A stretch of DNA of 64,000 bases, from the NCBI RefSeq assembly GCF_014779655.1, contig NZ_JACXYX010000001.1:1-64000 (forward strand), given 5' to 3'. A model generated the notes under the pieces. The model was not told where the DNA came from. It searched no databases and saw nothing but the letters and a program-made list of their open reading frames with translations. Positions 61,265 through 64,000 of this stretch are shown here, in pieces. A program made the position numbers and the translations under genes. How positions within the stretch are numbered: the first letter of the stretch is position 1; the number at the start of each line of letters is the position of its first letter. Source of the DNA: Nocardioides ganghwensis (lineage in GTDB: Bacteria; Actinomycetota; Actinomycetes; Propionibacteriales; Nocardioidaceae).

Positions 61265-61311
61265 GATCGTGGCAGTTCCGAGCCACCGGGTGACTCAGGT
61301 CCTCCACGATC
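61265..61311. repeat. 47-bp palindromic repeat, copy D
   Basis: The arms start GATCGTGGCAGTTCC and end GTCCTCCACGATC around a central G, with the core GAGCCACC/GGTGACTC. On the minus strand its outer bases form the TGA stop of the small membrane protein gene, in the same arrangement as copy B (TGATCGTGGAGGA). Confidence 0.85.
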
Positions 61312-61651
61312 ACCGCGCGGCGCGCTTCCCGCCGACGGGGCGCGGGGGAGCGTCGGGCGACGGGGGCGGTGAGGTGATCCCCATGACCCGCATCATCCGC
61401 GCGACCAGGAGCAGGCCGACGAAGAGGCAGGCGATGGCGCCGGCGCAGGCAAGGGCCATGAAGGTCCACGCCGACGAGTTGCCCCCGCGCGCGGCCGTAC
61501 CGAAGTCGATCGCGGCGTACACGAGGTAGCCCCAGGCCACCACCAAGAGGGTGGTCGCGGCGCCCAGGAGCAGCGCCGCCTTGTTCAAGGGACGGGGCTG
61601 GCGGGCGCCTCTGCGCGACCCTGCTCTCTTCCCCGTGGACACGGGCTCCAT
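61310..61651 (-). CDS. Small two-helix membrane protein
   Basis: The protein has 113 residues. The basic N-terminus STGKRAGSRRGARQPRPLNK is followed by helix 1 (about 25-45, LLLGAATTLLVVAWGYLVYAA), a short exposed loop, helix 2 (about 59-85, AWTFMALACAGAIACLFVGLLLVARMM) and a proline-rich tail. It fits small DUF-type actinobacterial membrane proteins of unknown role. The ATG at 61651 was chosen; the frame upstream is low-complexity. It is divergent from nrdR and ends inside palindrome D. Confidence 0.6.
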   Translation of the reverse strand: MEPVSTGKRAGSRRGARQPRPLNKAALLLGAATTLLVVAWGYLVYAAIDFGTAARGGNSSAWTFMALACAGAIACLFVGLLLVARMMRVMGITSPPPSPDAPPRPVGGKRAAR

Positions 61652-61824
61652 TGTGGCGGATGTGACCTGAGTGGGGCAGCCGAACGACCCAGAAGGAGGG
61701 GCCCGACACGCCGCCGCTGGACCACGTCGCAGAGCCCTGACCTGCGGTTTTGTCGAGGGCTCGAAATTGATCCGACGAGCTTCGGCATTCGCTTGCCATG
61801 CGTTGTGGTCGGGGCGTACGGTTA

Positions 61825-61871
61825 CCACTACATCTAGTAGTTACACCGCTGTAGTTATCCACATCTGGTGC
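61825..61871 (+). promoter_or_regulatory. Tandem NrdR boxes of nrdRJ
   Basis: Box 1 (61825-61840) has the core ACTACATCTAGT. Box 2 (61856-61871) has CCACATCTGGTG. The ACATCT-A/G-GT cores are exactly 31 bp apart, the three-turn spacing typical of paired NrdR sites. They should repress nrdR and nrdJ when dATP-bound NrdR tetramers form. Confidence 0.7.
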
Positions 61872-61928
61872 ACAGGCTGAGGGCGTGAACCCACAGGCGC
61901 AGGCTAGATGTCCACAGGAAGATCCACA
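61855..61928 (+). promoter_or_regulatory. DnaA-box-like cluster before nrdR
   Basis: A perfect TTATCCACA (61855-61863) overlaps NrdR box 2. ATGTCCACA (61908-61916) has one or two changes from the DnaA consensus, and AGATCCACA (61920-61928) is weaker. Two further CACAGG motifs lie between. No AT-rich unwinding element is present, so regulation and not an origin is indicated. Confidence 0.5.
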
Positions 61929-61991
61929 GGCGCCACCCCGTTATGAGGGTGTACGAACCGCGCCCTGAACGTACCCGGGAGGAGGGCCGCC

Positions 61992-62477
61992 ATGCACTGT
62001 CCCTACTGCAAGAACGAGGACACCAAGGTCCTCGACTCCCGCGTCGCCGACGACGGTGGCTCGATCCGCCGCCGGCGTACGTGTGCGGCCTGCGACCGTC
62101 GCTTCACGACGGTCGAGAAGATGCAGCTCACCGTGCTCAAGCGCTCGGGCGCGACCGAGCCGTTCAACCGCGACAAGGCGATCGCCGGCGTCCGCAAGGC
62201 CTGCAAGGGCCGCCCGGTCACCGACGCCCAGCTCGCCTGCCTCGGCCAGGAGGTCGAGGACGCACTCCGTCTGAGCGGGCAGGCCGAGTTCGACGCCAAC
62301 GACGTCGGCCTCGCGATCCTCGCCCCGTTGCGGGCGCTCGACGAGGTGGCGTACCTCCGGTTCGCCTCCGTCTACCGCGCGTTCGAGTCGGCCGACGACT
62401 TCGACGCGGAGATCAAGATGCTGCGGCTCGAGCGAGCCGCGGACGACCAGCCAGCGCATCCGGCGCATTCGGGCTGA
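61992..62477 (+). CDS. nrdR: Transcriptional repressor NrdR
   Basis: This 161-residue protein has a zinc ribbon formed by MHCPYC (Cys3, Cys6) and [10 protein letters not shown] (Cys31, Cys34). An ATP-cone follows (about 48-138: [63 protein letters not shown]). It senses dATP/ATP and represses ribonucleotide reductase genes. Paired NrdR boxes lie 120-167 bp upstream. The ATG has GGGAGGAGG at the right distance. nrdJ follows 105 bp later. Confidence 0.96.
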   Translation: MHCPYCKNEDTKVLDSRVADDGGSIRRRRTCAACDRRFTTVEKMQLTVLKRSGATEPFNRDKAIAGVRKACKGRPVTDAQLACLGQEVEDALRLSGQAEFDANDVGLAILAPLRALDEVAYLRFASVYRAFESADDFDAEIKMLRLERAADDQPAHPAHSG

Positions 62478-62488
62478 CCCACATTCGG

Positions 62489-62520
62489 CCCGGCAGGTAG
62501 TGGGGAAGCTGCCTGCCGGG
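62489..62520 (+). terminator. Hairpin between nrdR and nrdJ
   Basis: CCCGGCAGGTAG (62489-62500) pairs with CTGCCTGCCGGG (62509-62520) over an 8-nt loop, 12 bp with one G-U pair. It may attenuate read-through into nrdJ. It does not contain the conserved B12-box or GGGAA/GGTG core of a cobalamin riboswitch. Confidence 0.65.
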
Positions 62521-62582
62521 CTTACCAAGCAGCCGCGAGAAGACTCGCGAAGTTGAAGCAGAACCAGGGAAGAGGAGAACCC

Positions 62583-64000
62583 ATGACCGAGACGGTGAGC
62601 ACCCGCGCGAAGGCGAGGGGCAAGGGCCTGAAGATGGAGCGCGTCTTCAGCACCGAGGGCACCCACCCCTACGACGCCATCACGTGGGAGCGTCGCGACG
62701 TCGTCCAGCAGAACTGGAAGACCGGCGAGACCGTCTTCGAGCAGCGCGGCGTGGAGTTCCCCGACTTCTGGTCGGTCAACGCCTCGACGATCGTCACCAC
62801 CAAGTACTTCCGCGGCGCCGTCGGCACCGACGCCCGCGAGTGGAGCCTCAAGCAGCTCATCGACCGGGTCGTGAAGACCTACACCAAGGCCGGCATCGAC
62901 CACGACTACTTCGCCACCGACGCCGACGCCGAGATCTTCGAGCACGAGCTGACCTGGCTGCTGGTCAACCAGTACTTCTCCTTCAACTCTCCCGTCTGGT
63001 TCAACGTCGGCACCCCGTCGCCGCAGCAGGTCTCGGCCTGCTTCATCCTCTCGGTCGACGACTCGATGGACTCGATCCTCAACTGGTACAAGGAGGAGGG
63101 CTTCATCTTCAAGGGCGGCTCCGGCGCCGGCCTCAACCTCTCCCGCATCCGCTCCTCCAAGGAGCTCCTCTCCTCCGGCGGTACGGCCTCCGGCCCCGTC
63201 TCCTTCATGCGCGGCGCCGACGCGTCCGCCGGCACCATCAAGTCGGGCGGCGCGACGCGTCGTGCGGCCAAGATGGTCGTCCTCGACGTCGACCACCCCG
63301 ACATCGAGGAGTTCGTGATGACGAAGGCCAAGGAGGAGGACAAGATCCGCGCCCTCCGCGACGCCGGGTTCGACATGGACCTCGGCGGCGCCGACATCAC
63401 CTCCGTCCAGTACCAGAACGCCAACAACTCGGTCCGTGTCAGCGACGAGTTCATGCGCGCGGTCGAGGACGGCACCGAGTTCGGCCTGCGCTCGCGCGGC
63501 ACCGGTGAGGTCATCGAGACCGTCGACGCCCGCGACCTCTTCCGCAAGATCAGCGAGGCCGCCTGGGCCTGCGCCGACCCGGGCCTGCAGTACGACGACA
63601 CGATCAACGACTGGCACACCAACCCCGAGACCGGCCGCATCACCGCGTCCAACCCGTGCTCGGAGTACATGTCGCTCGACAACTCCTCGTGCAACCTGGC
63701 GTCGCTCAACCTGCTGAAGTTCCTCAAGGACGACGACACCTTCGACGCCGCCCTCTTCGCCAAGGCCGTCGAGTTCATCATCACTGCGATGGACATCTCG
63801 ATCTGCTTCGCGGACTTCCCGACCGAGGCGATCGGCAAGACCACCGTCGACTACCGCCAGCTCGGCATCGGGTACGCCAACCTCGGCGCGCTGCTGATGG
63901 CGATGGGCCTCGGGTACGACTCCGAGGGTGGCCGCTCGATGGCTGCCGCGATCACCTCGCTCATGACCGGCACCTCCTACAAGCGCAGCGCCGAGCTCGC
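62583..64000 (+). CDS. nrdJ: Vitamin B12-dependent ribonucleotide reductase, class II (partial, 5' part)
   Basis: The gene runs off the right edge; about 472 residues are present. NrdJ motifs visible are HPYDAITWERRD, NQYFSFNSPVWFNVGTPSPQQVSACFILSVDDSMDSI (near 120-160), GGSGAGLNLSRIRSSKE, and the active site NPCSEYMSLDNSSCNLASLNLLK (near 357), whose Cys and Glu take part in radical-based reduction. It makes deoxyribonucleotides using adenosylcobalamin without needing oxygen. It is co-oriented with nrdR behind a hairpin. A GGGAAGAGG ribosome site precedes the ATG. Confidence 0.95.
   Translation, partial: MTETVSTRAKARGKGLKMERVFSTEGTHPYDAITWERRDVVQQNWKTGETVFEQRGVEFPDFWSVNASTIVTTKYFRGAVGTDAREWSLKQLIDRVVKTYTKAGIDHDYFATDADAEIFEHELTWLLVNQYFSFNSPVWFNVGTPSPQQVSACFILSVDDSMDSILNWYKEEGFIFKGGSGAGLNLSRIRSSKELLSSGGTASGPVSFMRGADASAGTIKSGGATRRAAKMVVLDVDHPDIEEFVMTKAKEEDKIRALRDAGFDMDLGGADITSVQYQNANNSVRVSDEFMRAVEDGTEFGLRSRGTGEVIETVDARDLFRKISEAAWACADPGLQYDDTINDWHTNPETGRITASNPCSEYMSLDNSSCNLASLNLLKFLKDDDTFDAALFAKAVEFIITAMDISICFADFPTEAIGKTTVDYRQLGIGYANLGALLMAMGLGYDSEGGRSMAAAITSLMTGTSYKRSAEL

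Noticed and set aside
61855-61928. Replication origin
   Set aside because: DnaA-like boxes are present but there is no AT-rich unwinding region and no dnaA/dnaN neighbourhood.
62478-62582. Cobalamin riboswitch upstream of nrdJ
   Set aside because: A B12-linked gene makes this tempting and GTGGGGAAGC looks similar, but the B12 box and the GGGAA/GGTG core are absent; the segment is a simple 12-bp hairpin.

Overview
The window is about 64 kb of very GC-rich chromosomal DNA. Several features point to an actinobacterium of the Nocardioidaceae, close to Nocardioides: the strong third-position GC bias, the many leaderless promoters (a TAnnnT-type -10 only 6-9 nt before an ATG or GTG), Tat and lipobox signals, actinobacterial LexA boxes, and conserved blocks also known from mycobacteria (rsmI-tatD-rpfB-ksgA-ispE and gluABCD-miaB-miaA-dapF-hflX-lexA-LysM gene-nrdR). 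I saw no rRNA, tRNA, CRISPR array, prophage, transposase or biosynthetic cluster. Genus and family are inferred from gene content and not from a search.

Layout. 1-5 kb: the end of a peptide-type solute-binding protein, an Asp/Glu racemase-like gene, a small membrane protein, and a divergent MFS exporter/LysR pair. 5-13.4 kb: protein O-mannosyltransferase and PhoX phosphatase on the minus strand, then rsmI, tatD, rpfB, rsmA (ksgA) and ispE on the plus strand. 13.4-17.7 kb: an NfeD-like/flotillin pair and an ABC-F protein. 17.8-24.5 kb: a MarR regulator facing a tam-VOC pair, then a four-gene dipeptide/nickel/opine-type ABC importer whose promoter carries a Fur/Zur-type operator. 24.5-26.7 kb: a small kinase-like protein, a hotdog-fold protein and an unusual GNAT-membrane fusion. 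26.7-30 kb: gluABCD amino-acid importer on the minus strand. 30-36 kb: a 2H phosphoesterase, a secreted GH16 enzyme, miaB, an AbiEi/DUF559-like orphan bracketed by palindromes, an acidic small protein, a NUDIX hydrolase and an MT0933-like antitoxin. 36-45.7 kb: miaA, a reductase-like gene, gamma-glutamyltransferase, dapF, an SDR, an NYN-like gene, two secreted calcium-repeat proteins and hflX. 45.8-54.4 kb: fused secDF, a 43-residue membrane peptide, a DinG-type helicase, a sulfotransferase, a phosphodiesterase-like protein and PhoD. 54.7-64 kb: two FAD oxidoreductases, lexA, an SDR, an SOS-controlled LysM protein (ChiZ/DivS type), two secreted accessory proteins, a small membrane protein, nrdR and the first 472 codons of nrdJ.

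How it fits together. Translation and tRNA/rRNA modification (rsmI, ksgA, miaA, miaB, hflX), wall and envelope work (rpfB, PMT, dapF, GH16, flotillin, SecDF), DNA damage response and dNTP supply (lexA, LysM gene, dinG, nrdRJ) and nutrient import (glutamate, peptide- or metallophore-like, three phosphoesterases) share the window. Accessory genes sit as small inserts in the conserved order. The most notable unexplained signal is a 47-bp near-perfect palindrome present four times. One pair brackets the AbiEi/DUF559-like gene and another pair brackets two secreted-protein genes. Two copies also supply the stop codon of a neighbouring gene through the same arm. Other notable points are four LexA-box-like sites in a row before the LysM gene, a DnaA box overlapping a NrdR box before nrdR, the Fur/Zur-box importer, and an anti-Shine-Dalgarno-like repeat ahead of flotillin.
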